23,083 bases of DNA from SZUA-448 sp045627185. GTDB taxonomy: Bacteria; Bacillota; Clostridia; Lachnospirales; Lachnospiraceae. A model generated the notes under the pieces. The model ran no database searches. It worked only from the letters and a program-made list of their open reading frames with translations, and had not been told where the DNA came from. Where the stretch lies: assembly GCA_045627185.1 (NCBI GenBank), contig JAZQNE010000106.1, positions 1-23,083 of the forward strand, given 5' to 3'. Positions 1-6,736 of the stretch are shown piece by piece. A program made the position numbers and the translations under genes. The first letter of the stretch is position 1; the number at the start of each line of letters is the position of its first letter.

Positions 1-451
1 CGAGCTCGAGAAGTTCGGGATCGTCAACCATATCACACTTGTTCATGAATACTACGATGTAAGGTACGCCTACCTGACGACTAAGAAGGATGTGCTCCTT
101 TGTCTGAGCCATAACACCATCAGTAGCAGCAACTACGAGGATAGCGCCGTCCATCTGAGCAGCACCGGTGATCATGTTCTTTACATAGTCAGCATGGCCG
201 GGGCAGTCAACGTGTGCGTAGTGACGCTTCTCTGTCTGATACTCAACGTGTGCGGTAGAAATTGTGATACCACGCTCTCTCTCTTCGGGAGCCTTATCGA
301 TGTTTTCGAAATCAACCTTAGCATTACCGGGAACTCTTTCAGCGAGAACCTTGGTGATAGCTGCGGTAAGGGTTGTTTTACCATGATCTACGTGACCGAT
401 GGTACCAATGTTGCAGTGGGGCTTACTTCTGTCGAATTTAGCTTTTGCCAT
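1..451 (-). CDS. tuf: Elongation factor Tu, N-terminal part (cut by window edge)
   Basis: EF-Tu is the cytoplasmic GTPase that delivers aminoacyl-tRNA to the ribosome. Only about 150 of the usual roughly 395 codons are present; the gene runs off the left edge. The protein begins MAKAKFDRSKPHCNIGTIGH and contains the G1 loop GHVDHGKTT (residues 19-27), the switch I segment EEREREGITI, the DCPGH motif of switch II and the G4 motif NKCD. The ATG at 451 is preceded by AAGGAGG about 10 nt upstream. The gene is last in the order rpsL-rpsG-fusA-tuf and has an apparent promoter of its own at 550-578, plus two stem-loops in its leader. Identification is certain from sequence; that the gene is otherwise intact is assumed. 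Confidence 0.98.
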   Translation of the reverse strand, partial: MAKAKFDRSKPHCNIGTIGHVDHGKTTLTAAITKVLAERVPGNAKVDFENIDKAPEERERGITISTAHVEYQTEKRHYAHVDCPGHADYVKNMITGAAQMDGAILVVAATDGVMAQTKEHILLSRQVGVPYIVVFMNKCDMVDDPELLEL

Positions 452-471
452 TGTAAAATTTCCTCCTTATG

Positions 472-485
472 ATCGCTTATGCGAT
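472..485 (-). other. Small stem-loop just upstream of the tuf ribosome-binding site
   Basis: On the minus strand this reads ATCGC-ATAA-GCGAT, a 5-bp stem with a 4-nt loop ending four bases before the tuf AAGGAGG (462-468). It may influence ribosome access or protect the 5' end of the tuf message. The function is inferred. Confidence 0.45.
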
Positions 486-504
486 TAAGTATTTGTAATT
501 GGTT

Positions 505-538
505 GCGGCATTGCCACCAACCCAGCGGGAAATGCCGC
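505..538 (-). other. 8-bp stem-loop in the tuf leader
   Basis: GCGGCATT (531-538 as read on the minus strand) pairs perfectly with AATGCCGC (505-512) across an 18-nt loop that can itself fold (CCC/GGG). No U-tract follows, so it is not an intrinsic terminator. It lies within the predicted transcript of the tuf promoter at 550-578 and may be a message-stability or processing structure. Confidence 0.5.
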
Positions 539-549
539 TTATGTGTGCT

Positions 550-578
550 ATTATATTTCATATCGTAAATATTTTCAA
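550..578 (-). promoter_or_regulatory. Predicted internal promoter of tuf
   Basis: On the minus strand the -35 is TTGAAA (573-578; 5 of 6 consensus bases), the spacer is 17 bp and the -10 is TATAAT (550-555; 6 of 6). The predicted transcription start near 543 gives a tuf leader of about 90 nt. It would allow tuf expression above the level of the rest of the str operon. Confidence 0.75.
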
Positions 579-607
579 GCACATTTTTCACTAGTTTAGC
601 GTTTTAG

Positions 608-2728
608 TTACTTTTCAGGCTTATTATTAAGGATTTTATCCTGTACGTTCTTCGGAACGGGTTCATAAGTTGAGAAGAACATTGAATAAGCGCCACGACC
701 CTGTGTCTTTGAACGAAGGGTTGTTGAGTAACCAAACATTTCGGACAACGGAACGAAGCCTCTGATGAGCTTGCTGCCGTTAACGTCCTCTGTGCCCTCG
801 ATACGGCCACGACGTGATGAAATATCACCGATAACGTCGCCCATGTAATCATCGGGAACAGTAACTTCAACTCTCATGATGGGCTCAAGAAGAACAGGAT
901 TTGCTTTCTTCATTGCATCCTTAAATGCCATTGAACCTGCAATCTTGAATGCCATTTCGTTAGAGTCGACTTCATGGTAGGAACCATCGTAGCAATTAGC
1001 GTGGATACCAAGAACAGGATAACCGCCAAGGATACCGGCCTTCATTGCATCTTCGATACCTGCTGAAACAGCGGGGATGTATTCCTTGGGAATAGCGCCG
1101 CCGACAACGGTTGATTCGAACTCATAAGTCTTCTCTCCGTTAACATCCATAGGAGTGAAGATAACCTTACAGTGACCATACTGACCTTTACCACCGGACT
1201 GCTTAACGTACTTGCTGTCAACGTTAACTTCCTTGGTGATGCCTTCCTTGTATGCAACCTGAGGTGCACCAACGTTAGCTTCAACCTTGAATTCACGGAG
1301 CAGACGGTCTACGATAATCTCCAGATGGAGCTCGCCCATACCTGCGATAATGGTCTGGCCTGTTTCTTCATTTGTTGTTACACGGAATGTAGGATCTTCT
1401 TCTGCAAGTTTTGCAAGTGCCTCACCCATCTTGTCCTGACCTGCTTTGGTCTTGGGCTCGATTGCAACATCGATAACGGGCTCAGGGAATTCCATTGACT
1501 CAAGGATTACAGGGTGCTGTTCGTCACAGATTGTATCACCTGTAGTAGTGGTCTTGAAACCAACTGCTGCTGCGATATCGCCTGAGTAAACCTTATCAAG
1601 GTCTTTTCTTGCATTTGCATGCATCTGAAGGTTACGTCCTACACGTTCCTTTTTATCCTTTGTTGCGTTAAGCACGTAGGAACCTGCATTAAGTGTACCT
1701 GAGTAAACACGGAAGAATGCGAGTTTTCCTACGAAAGGATCTGTCATAATCTTGAATGCGAGTGCTGCGAAAGGCTCTTCATCAGATGATTTTCTGATTA
1801 CTTCGTTTCCTTCAAGGTCAACGCCCTTGATGTCGGGAACGTCTGTAGGAGCGGGCAGATACTCGATAACAGCGTCAAGAAGCTTCTGAACGCCCTTGTT
1901 ACGATATGCGGAACCGCAAAGTACAGGGATAATTGAGCAGTTGATTGTAGCTGCACGAAGTGCTTTCTTAAGTGAGGCTGTATCAGGCTCTTCGCCTTCA
2001 AGATACTTCTCGATGAGGTCATCATCTGTTTCACAGATAGACTCGATCATCTTTGCACGATATTCTTCTGCAAGATCCTTCATATCATCGGGAACATCCT
2101 TGATTTCAATCTGATCGCCCTTATCATCAAGATAATAGTAAGCTTTCATTTCGAAAAGATCAATGATACCCTTGAATGTGTCTTCCTTACCGATAGGTAA
2201 CTGAAGAGCTACGGGGTTCTTGCCAAGTCTTGTACGGATCATGCTCACAACGTTAAAGAAGTTAGCGCCTGAGATGTCCATTTTGTTAACAAATGCCATA
2301 CGGGGAACGTTGTATTTATCAGCCTGACGCCAAACGGTTTCTGACTGAGGCTCAACGCCGCCCTTTGCACAGAATACGCCGACAGCACTGTCAAGTACAC
2401 GGAGTGAACGCTCAACTTCTACAGTGAAGTCAACGTGTCCGGGAGTATCAATAATGTTGATACGATACTCGGGAGCTCCGGGAATCTTTTTGTGCTCGAA
2501 TTCCTGTGTCCAGTGGCATGTTGTTGCTGCTGATGTGATTGTGATACCACGTTCCTGTTCCTGTTCCATCCAGTCCATGGTGGCGGTTCCTTCATGGGTA
2601 TCACCGATTTTGTAATTAATACCGGTATAATAGAGGATACGCTCGCTAAGAGTCGTCTTTCCTGCATCAATATGCGCCATAATACCGATATTTCTGGTTC
2701 TCTCTAACGGATATTCTCTTCCTGCCAA
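608..2728 (-). CDS. fusA: Elongation factor G (translocase GTPase)
   Basis: EF-G drives ribosomal translocation and, with RRF, ribosome recycling. The protein has 706 residues, normal for the family. It begins MAGREYPLERTRNIGIMAHI and has G1 AHIDAGKTT (18-26), the switch II motif DTPGH, NKMD (G4) and CGSAY (G5), followed by domains II-V including the conserved GQYGH and RRGRIEG segments. The start codon is TTG at 2728: an AGGAGG lies 8 nt upstream, an in-frame TAG occurs just before it, and no ATG is available, so the TTG start is effectively forced. It follows rpsG by 80 nt and precedes tuf by 156 nt. Its role and identity are secure. Confidence 0.98.
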   Translation of the reverse strand: MAGREYPLERTRNIGIMAHIDAGKTTLSERILYYTGINYKIGDTHEGTATMDWMEQEQERGITITSAATTCHWTQEFEHKKIPGAPEYRINIIDTPGHVDFTVEVERSLRVLDSAVGVFCAKGGVEPQSETVWRQADKYNVPRMAFVNKMDISGANFFNVVSMIRTRLGKNPVALQLPIGKEDTFKGIIDLFEMKAYYYLDDKGDQIEIKDVPDDMKDLAEEYRAKMIESICETDDDLIEKYLEGEEPDTASLKKALRAATINCSIIPVLCGSAYRNKGVQKLLDAVIEYLPAPTDVPDIKGVDLEGNEVIRKSSDEEPFAALAFKIMTDPFVGKLAFFRVYSGTLNAGSYVLNATKDKKERVGRNLQMHANARKDLDKVYSGDIAAAVGFKTTTTGDTICDEQHPVILESMEFPEPVIDVAIEPKTKAGQDKMGEALAKLAEEDPTFRVTTNEETGQTIIAGMGELHLEIIVDRLLREFKVEANVGAPQVAYKEGITKEVNVDSKYVKQSGGKGQYGHCKVIFTPMDVNGEKTYEFESTVVGGAIPKEYIPAVSAGIEDAMKAGILGGYPVLGIHANCYDGSYHEVDSNEMAFKIAGSMAFKDAMKKANPVLLEPIMRVEVTVPDDYMGDVIGDISSRRGRIEGTEDVNGSKLIRGFVPLSEMFGYSTTLRSKTQGRGAYSMFFSTYEPVPKNVQDKILNNKPEK

Positions 2729-2808
2729 GGATTTTTCCTCCTAATCTTTTGACCAAACGATAAGTGTAAGTGCAAACCCCTCTGCTCTCTCCCCTTATCT
2801 TGCCGGTC

Positions 2809-3279
2809 TTACCAACGGAAGTGTGCGAATGCCTTGTTAGCCTCAGCCATCTTATGCATATCCTCTTTACGTTTTACTGAAGAACCGGAGTTGTTTGATG
2901 CGTCGATGATTTCACCGGCGAGACGCTCGATCTGAGTCTTCTCACTGCGCTTGCGGGAGAATGTTGTCATCCAGCGAAGTGCAAGAGCCTGACGACGTTC
3001 AGGTCTGACATCGATAGGTACCTGATATGTAGCACCGCCGATACGACGAGCTTTAACTTCAAGAGCAGGCATGATGTTGTTCATGGCAGCTTCGAATACT
3101 TCCATAGCGTCCTTGCCTGTCTTAGCGGCAACCTGATCAAAGGCGCCGTAAACAATTTTCTGTGCAGTTCCCTTCTTGCCATCTAACATGATATTGTTGA
3201 TGAGCTTAGTAACAACCTTGCTGTTGTAGATAGGATCTGCGAGTACATCTCTTTTAGGTGTATGTCCTTTACGTGGCAC
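2809..3279 (-). CDS. rpsG: 30S ribosomal protein S7
   Basis: S7 is a primary 16S rRNA-binding protein that organises the head of the 30S subunit. The product is 156 residues, exactly the usual size, beginning MPRKGHTPKRDVLADPIYNS and ending AFAHFRW. The conserved segment GGATYQVPIDVRPERRQALA is present. The start is GTG (3279), with AAGGAGGG 7 nt upstream. It lies between rpsL and fusA as in other Gram-positive str operons. A 9-bp inverted repeat immediately precedes its ribosome-binding site (3300-3343) and could be relevant to S7 autoregulation, which is known for the E. coli str operon but is only inferred here. Confidence 0.98.
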   Translation of the reverse strand: MPRKGHTPKRDVLADPIYNSKVVTKLINNIMLDGKKGTAQKIVYGAFDQVAAKTGKDAMEVFEAAMNNIMPALEVKARRIGGATYQVPIDVRPERRQALALRWMTTFSRKRSEKTQIERLAGEIIDASNNSGSSVKRKEDMHKMAEANKAFAHFRW

Positions 3280-3299
3280 GTTACTTCCCTCCTTAATAT

Positions 3300-3343
3300 G
3301 GTTAAAGCCAAGAGACAGCTTATAAAAAGCAAATGCTTTAACC
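3300..3343 (-). other. 9-bp inverted repeat in the rpsL-rpsG spacer
   Basis: GGTTAAAGC (read 3343 to 3335 on the minus strand) pairs perfectly with GCTTTAACC (3308 to 3300) around a 26-nt loop, ending about 10 nt before the rpsG AAGGAGG (3284-3290). There is no following U-tract, so a translational control element or a stability structure is more likely than a terminator. The wider 197-nt spacer (3280-3476) holds no gene. Confidence 0.5.
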
Positions 3344-3476
3344 TTAATTCTTAGGTACTCACATAATATGTGTTCATGCTAAGGAACGTCATTCTAAACC
3401 GTACATGGAGCAGCCACTTGACATGTGTTCCGAATGAAAAATGCCTTGCATAAGTCTATTATGATCGGTTAATTAA

Positions 3477-3899
3477 TTATTTCTTTGCATCCTTAGGACG
3501 CTTAGCACCGTACTTGGAACGAGCCTGACGACGCTTTGCAACACCGGCGGTATCAAGAGTACCACGGATGATGTGATAACGGGTACCGGGAAGGTCCTTT
3601 ACACGACCGCCACGGATAAGAACAACACTGTGCTCCTGAAGGTTATGTCCTTCACCGGGGATATAGCTTGTTACTTCAAGACCATTTGAAAGACGAACTC
3701 TGGCAATCTTACGAAGAGCTGAGTTAGGTTTCTTAGGTGTAGCCGTTCTTACTGCTGTGCAAACGCCTCTCTTCTGAGGGGAGTTGCTGTCGATAGCCTT
3801 CTTCTGAAGTGAGTTGAAAGCTTTCTGAAGTGCAGGAGCGGTTGATTTCTTTTCAATGGTCTGTCTGCCCTTACGTACTAATTGGTTAAATGTAGGCAT
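3477..3899 (-). CDS. rpsL: 30S ribosomal protein S12
   Basis: S12 lies at the decoding centre and is the classical streptomycin-resistance locus. From the ATG at 3899 the product has 140 residues and begins MPTFNQLVRKGRQTIEKKST. The conserved decoding-site segments TPKKPNSALRK and IPGEGHNLQEHS are present with the wild-type lysines, so no resistance substitution is obvious. An ATG three codons upstream (3908) is in frame, but it lies only 2 nt from the AGGAGGT and would add MNL, which S12 proteins lack; the 3899 start is preferred. This is the first gene of the operon, about 160 nt downstream of the predicted transcription start. Confidence 0.97.
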   Translation of the reverse strand: MPTFNQLVRKGRQTIEKKSTAPALQKAFNSLQKKAIDSNSPQKRGVCTAVRTATPKKPNSALRKIARVRLSNGLEVTSYIPGEGHNLQEHSVVLIRGGRVKDLPGTRYHIIRGTLDTAGVAKRRQARSKYGAKRPKDAKK

Positions 3900-3957
3900 T
3901 AGATTCATTCACCTCCTGAAAGTTTCCTAAGTTAAATAGGTTTCATGTGGCTGCTTG

Positions 3958-3974
3958 TACAGATAATCTCTGTA
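3958..3974 (-). other. Small stem-loop in the rpsL leader
   Basis: TACAGA (on the minus strand) pairs with TCTGTA across a 5-nt loop in the 5' untranslated region between the str promoter and rpsL. No U-tract follows. The role is unknown; it is noted because the leader (about 3900-4057) is long for a constitutive ribosomal protein operon. Confidence 0.35.
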
Positions 3975-4030
3975 TTTACGGCGCTTTTGAAGTTCATTTT
4001 TTCTTTCGCATGTTCCATATTTTTACACAC

Positions 4031-4087
4031 AAAAAAAACCGTACCTCTGCGCACGCAAAAGACATTATACGTGCACAGGGTACGGTT
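4031..4087 (-). terminator. Intrinsic terminator after the LacI-family gene, with a promoter nested in it
   Basis: The inverted repeat pairs 4037-4054 with 4071-4087: 9 bp, a one-base bulge, then 8 bp including one G-U. It is followed on the minus strand by eight T residues (4031-4038, overlapping the stem end). It begins 22 nt after the regulator stop codon, so it should end the glycan operon. Its 16-nt loop contains the TATAAT box of the str promoter, so transcripts from that promoter carry only the second arm and cannot form this hairpin. Confidence 0.8.
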
Positions 4088-4094
4088 GTCAAGT
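4033..4094 (-). repeat. Dispersed promoter-in-terminator module, copy 1
   Basis: It shares a 30-nt identical block (4065-4094 versus 20757-20786) and a 17-nt identical block (4033-4049 versus 20726-20742) with copy 2. The short central loop (about 10 nt) has diverged. Conservation of both hairpin arms and of the -35 with its spacer, but not of the loop, suggests a functional unit rather than chance similarity. Confidence 0.85.
4064..4092 (-). promoter_or_regulatory. Promoter of the str operon (rpsL-rpsG-fusA-tuf)
   Basis: On the minus strand this is a perfect sigma-A promoter: TTGACA (4087-4092), a 17-bp spacer and TATAAT (4064-4069). The predicted start near 4057 gives a leader of about 160 nt before rpsL. 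The promoter begins only 17 nt after the LacI-family stop codon. No rpoC gene lies upstream, so the operon depends on this promoter. Confidence 0.88.
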
Positions 4095-4108
4095 TTTTTT
4101 TGCAGTAT

Positions 4109-5158
4109 TTATGCCCGGCTACTGCCTCTTATAACAAGTTCCGGCTTAATTAAGGTCAACTGAGGATATTCCTCTCCGTTGATAGCAGCCTGCATGGCTT
4201 CGAAAAGTTTTGCTCCGTAGGTCGCAAAATCAATTTTAAGCGTTGAAATTGCAGGGCGTGACATGGTTGATACTTCTACACCGTCGGCACCTACAATTGA
4301 AATATCCTGCGGTATGCGTAAGCCTGAGTCTCTTGCCTCTATCAGGGCACCGAAAGCTACATGGTCATTCATGCAGAACACAGCATCGGGAATTTCCTCG
4401 CATTTCAAAAGCGAGCGCATAGACTGAGCACCGTCAATTTCGTTGAAGGAATCACCTATAATCCATTCCGGCCTTGTTTCAAGCCCTGCTTTCGCAAGCT
4501 CTTCAAGAATACATTTACGTTTATATGCCGAAGGGAAGGACATTTCCGTACCGCCGAGGATTCCGACGGTACGGTATTTTCTGTCTTTTAAGTATCGAAC
4601 AAGTATCGAGCAGGCCATTGCATCATCCGAGTGGACGCCCATACAGCCAAATTCTTCGGCACGGATAGTGCAAAGAACAGTGGGAATATTGGCGGCAAAC
4701 TCCTTAACTTCATTATTATAACGGTTTTCAAGCTGCATAAGGTCAAGTCTTCCTCCCATAATGATGGTGGCTTCAACTCTTGCCTCTTCAAGCGCTGAAA
4801 GGATTCTGCTTTCAACTTCCGGATCGCTTTTTCCGTTATAAAGAGTAGTCATATAACCTGCTTCGGATGCATGCTTTTCGAATTCATAATATACTGAAGA
4901 AAAATATTCATTTCCGATGTGCGGGATAACAAACCCAATGAGTCCGGTTTTGCTTTTTTGAAGACCTCTTGCCATAGCATTGGGCTTGTATCTGTATTTT
5001 TCAAGAAGCTCGGTGATTCGGACCCTGTTGGCTTCCGAAACAACACCGTTTCCCGAAACAACACGAGACACCATGGAGCTTGAAACTCCGGCCTCTTCGG
5101 CAATATCCCGGATTGTTACTTTTTTCTTACGAAAAACATTATCGTTTAATTCTCCCAC
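4109..5158 (-). CDS. LacI/GalR-family transcriptional regulator
   Basis: This is a 349-residue DNA-binding repressor. The N-terminal helix-turn-helix VTIRDIAEEAGVSSSMVSRV (residues 14-33) is followed by the hinge helix PNAMARGL (59-66), whose leucine normally inserts into the operator's central CG step. A periplasmic-binding-like effector domain follows (about 72-349: IGFVIPHIGNEYFSS, CMNDHVAFGALIEARDSGLR, VGADGVEVSTMSRPAISTLK). The start is GTG at 5158, 30 nt after the solute-binding protein stop, with only a weak AGAAG as ribosome-binding site; no better start is visible. As last gene of the glycan operon it probably autoregulates through the palindromes at 20419-20436 and 20532-20547. The effector is predicted to be an imported sugar; which one is unknown. 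Confidence 0.93.
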   Translation of the reverse strand: MGELNDNVFRKKKVTIRDIAEEAGVSSSMVSRVVSGNGVVSEANRVRITELLEKYRYKPNAMARGLQKSKTGLIGFVIPHIGNEYFSSVYYEFEKHASEAGYMTTLYNGKSDPEVESRILSALEEARVEATIIMGGRLDLMQLENRYNNEVKEFAANIPTVLCTIRAEEFGCMGVHSDDAMACSILVRYLKDRKYRTVGILGGTEMSFPSAYKRKCILEELAKAGLETRPEWIIGDSFNEIDGAQSMRSLLKCEEIPDAVFCMNDHVAFGALIEARDSGLRIPQDISIVGADGVEVSTMSRPAISTLKIDFATYGAKLFEAMQAAINGEEYPQLTLIKPELVIRGSSRA

Positions 5159-5188
5159 AACTATCTTCTCACTTTCACAGCAAAATAA

Positions 5189-6658
5189 TTATTCCTGAGT
5201 CTCGTTTGCCTGGTTCAGAATTTCCTGCATATCAGCATTATAATCATGTTTTGAAGCATCTGCAACTGCTGCAAGAATAAGAGAACGATTTTCTTCGATA
5301 GCTGTCTGAGGTGTCTTGGAACCATCTTTAATAGCATTAAACATGGTATTCATAGCTTTTTCGATATCCGTGAAGCCCTTAAGAGCATTAATATCACCAA
5401 CACCCTTATCATTGATATAGGAAACGTTCTCAACAGTTTCCTTGTCTACAGCCCAGTTTTCAAGCTGTGATTCAAGAAGGTCTGCCCACTCATCTTCTGT
5501 TTCAGCGATATCTGTGATGAGATCATAAATCTGAAGAACCTGCTCAGGATTCTCTACGCCGTTAAGAAGGAAACGGCCGCCGAATTCCTTACCGTAGCAA
5601 GACCAGTCAGTAGCTGAAGGTCCCTTCGGGAAAGGCACCCAACCCCAGTCGTCAACCATGCTCTCGCCTTCTTTTGTAAGGTAGCTGTATGAAATCCAGT
5701 ACTCTTCAAGGCACATCATGGACTGTCCGTCACGGAAGCTGTAAATCTGGGACTGCCAGTCACCAAGCCAGCCATGTAAATAATCAACGTTTGTAGTGAA
5801 GTCCTGAAGTCCTGTTAAAGCTTCAATAACCTTCGGGTTGTCAAGATCAATGGTCATACCGTCATCTGTCTTGCTGGCAATTTCAGCACCGTTTGAGTAC
5901 AGATAGCACCATTCAAGAGATTCTCTCTCATTGAAGCCGTGGATATCATATGTGCCGTCACCGTCTGTATCAATGTTGCCCTTTGTTGCGATTTCCTTAA
6001 ACTTATCCCATGTCCACTCGCCCTTGTTGTAGAGCTCGTACAGATCGGGAAGACCGTATTTCTGGAATAATGTCTTGTTCCAGAAGATACCATAACGGAT
6101 TTCAGGATCCTTAAGAAGCATACCATAGTTCTTACCCTTGTAGCTGCTTGCTCTTACAACGTCCTGTCTCCATTTGTAATCGTCAAAATCAATAACATTA
6201 AGGTCACTGATAGGATAAGCAATACCACCTTCAACAAGTGAAGGGATGAGCTTGTAGGTCATAACATATCCGATATCGCAGCAGGGATCGCCGGAAAGAA
6301 CGGATGTTACATACTGATTGAAGTAATCTCCGCCAAGATTAACAAATTCAACATGGCAATTATAATTCTCTTCAACAAACTTAATTCTCTTTGAAAGAGC
6401 TTCTTTTAATGCACTTGCCTCAGGGTCCGGGGTCATATCATAGTATGAACCGATACGGATTGTTCTTCCGCCAAAGTTAGGCTTCGGAGTAGGGGTAGGT
6501 GTTGCAGGTGTGTTGTCAGGTGCCTTTGTGGGGGCCTCTGTAGCCTTAGCAGGCTGTGTGGGTTCAGGTGTTTCTTGTTTCTTGTCGCATGCTGCAATTG
6601 AGAATACCATTGCTACGCAAAGCAAAAGAGCGAGAAAACGTTTCGTGTTTTTCTTCAT
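5189..6658 (-). CDS. CUT1-type sugar-binding lipoprotein (extracellular solute-binding protein)
   Basis: This 489-residue protein has a typical lipoprotein signal, with lipobox SIAAC and acylated Cys24. A Pro/Thr-rich linker follows (about residues 25-62; PTPTPKP), then a type 1 solute-binding fold (GRTIRIGSYYDMTPDP, FVNLGGDYFNQYVTSVLSGD, GIFWNKTLFQKYGLPDLYEL, WVPFPKGPS). Aromatic residues are frequent in the C-terminal half, as in oligosaccharide binders. AAGGAGG lies 8 nt before the ATG. It follows the permease pair at 6737-8668, its probable partner, and is separated from it by a 78-nt spacer with a stable hairpin that may raise its message level. The ligand is unknown; a beta-galactan or arabinogalactan oligosaccharide is inferred only from the GH43 gene of the operon. 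Confidence 0.92.
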   Translation of the reverse strand: MKKNTKRFLALLLCVAMVFSIAACDKKQETPEPTQPAKATEAPTKAPDNTPATPTPTPKPNFGGRTIRIGSYYDMTPDPEASALKEALSKRIKFVEENYNCHVEFVNLGGDYFNQYVTSVLSGDPCCDIGYVMTYKLIPSLVEGGIAYPISDLNVIDFDDYKWRQDVVRASSYKGKNYGMLLKDPEIRYGIFWNKTLFQKYGLPDLYELYNKGEWTWDKFKEIATKGNIDTDGDGTYDIHGFNERESLEWCYLYSNGAEIASKTDDGMTIDLDNPKVIEALTGLQDFTTNVDYLHGWLGDWQSQIYSFRDGQSMMCLEEYWISYSYLTKEGESMVDDWGWVPFPKGPSATDWSCYGKEFGGRFLLNGVENPEQVLQIYDLITDIAETEDEWADLLESQLENWAVDKETVENVSYINDKGVGDINALKGFTDIEKAMNTMFNAIKDGSKTPQTAIEENRSLILAAVADASKHDYNADMQEILNQANETQE

Positions 6659-6681
6659 TTTTCAATCCTCCTTTTAGATTC

Positions 6682-6723
6682 GCAGTTTAACTGCATTTAT
6701 CTTTTATCTGCTTTTTCAAGCAG
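6682..6723 (-). other. Hairpin region between permease and binding-protein genes
   Basis: On the minus strand CTGCTT-GAAA-AAGCAG (6708-6723) forms a 6-bp stem closed by a GNRA tetraloop. A 13-nt palindrome (6682-6694, GCAG/CTGC) follows just before the AAGGAGG. There is no U-tract. Such structures upstream of binding-protein genes commonly protect the downstream message or mark a processing site; that role is inferred here. Confidence 0.55.
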
Positions 6724-6736
6724 TAAAATTCGATTG

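Noticed and set aside
3418..3423. Plus-strand TTGACA in the rpsL-rpsG spacer
   Set aside because: No -10 follows at 16-18 bp and no plus-strand gene exists downstream.
6633..6644. cre-like sequence GAAAACGTTTCG in the start of the lipoprotein binding-protein gene
   Set aside because: It encodes the basic signal-peptide residues and lacks the flanking TG/CA bases of the cre consensus; probably coincidental.
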